Assembly: GCA_937883885.1 (NCBI GenBank) | Contig: CAKZXL010000680.1 | Span: forward strand, 1 to 7,098 | Length of the DNA: 7,098 nt | Source of the DNA: an uncultured Aquincola sp. | Lineage (GTDB): Bacteria > Pseudomonadota > Gammaproteobacteria > Burkholderiales > Burkholderiaceae | Direction: 5' to 3' | Shown here: positions 6,982-7,098 of the stretch, piece after piece | Layout: every line of letters begins with the position of its first letter | Position numbering within the stretch: position 1 is the stretch's first letter | Program-made: the position numbers and the translations under genes | Notes under the pieces: generated by a model | The model's input: only the letters and a program-made list of their open reading frames with translations | The model's database searches: none | Told to the model about the DNA's origin: nothing

Positions 6982-7098
6982 ATGAACCGATTCAACGTAC
7001 GCAAGGTCGCCGTCCTCGGCGCCGGGGTGATGGGCGCGCAGATCGCGGCCCACCTGGTCAACGTCAAGGTGCCGGTGGTGCTGTTCGACCTGCCGGCC
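6982..7098 (+). CDS. 3-hydroxyacyl-CoA dehydrogenase, N-terminal part (runs off the right edge)
   Basis: The first 39 residues are visible. [17 protein letters not shown] (9-25) is the GxGxxG NAD-binding turn of 3-hydroxyacyl-CoA dehydrogenases (G13, G15, G18). VVLFD ends in Asp36, the acidic residue that selects NAD over NADP. The enzyme oxidises 3-hydroxyacyl-CoA to 3-ketoacyl-CoA, the third step of beta-oxidation. The sequence start resembles the ~800-residue bifunctional type that also carries an enoyl-CoA hydratase domain, but that domain would lie outside the window. GGAG (6973-6976) is five bases before the ATG. The gap to the DUF2147 stop is two bases, so it belongs to the same transcript as the acyl-CoA dehydrogenase. 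Confidence 0.92.
   Translation, partial: MNRFNVRKVAVLGAGVMGAQIAAHLVNVKVPVVLFDLPA

Overview
The window is GC-rich (roughly 70%) and densely coded. The combination of genes points to a betaproteobacterium of the order Burkholderiales, probably the Rubrivivax/Leptothrix/Ideonella side. The main clues are a fatty-acid oxidation cluster with a TetR regulator, a ~600-residue acyl-CoA dehydrogenase, a DUF2147 protein and a 3-hydroxyacyl-CoA dehydrogenase, all with strong Shine-Dalgarno sites. The taxonomic call is inference from gene content and base composition.

Left part (1-1404), minus strand. A possible membrane or exported protein begins at position 55 and runs off the left edge. Next come a glycine-zipper outer-membrane lipoprotein (98-712) and a stand-alone HNH endonuclease (847-1404). 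Nothing suggests a mobile or defence island; these look like ordinary chromosomal genes.

Middle part (1405-3865), plus strand. A 95-base divergent region carries a TCAACA/TGTTGA repeat cluster. It is followed by two overlapping genes: a secreted trypsin-like serine protease with an unassigned C-terminal domain containing four cysteines, and a membrane protein with an N-terminal FHA domain and five predicted membrane segments. The second gene starts inside the first, from a strong ribosome site, so the two are very likely made together. The predicted topology puts the FHA domain in the cytoplasm and the C-terminal tail on the periplasmic side with the protease. This pair is the least explained and most interesting item in the window.

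Right part (3866-7098), plus strand. A TetR-family regulator is preceded by a perfect 12-base palindrome, its likely operator. Then come acyl-CoA dehydrogenase, a small exported DUF2147 protein and the start of a 3-hydroxyacyl-CoA dehydrogenase, the last three with gaps of 11 and 2 bases. Together they look like a fatty-acyl-CoA beta-oxidation operon under local TetR control. A GC-rich hairpin with a T-rich tail lies between the regulator and the acyl-CoA dehydrogenase and may reduce read-through.

I found no tRNA, rRNA, CRISPR, insertion sequence or other mobile element, and no gene-free stretch longer than 300 bases.
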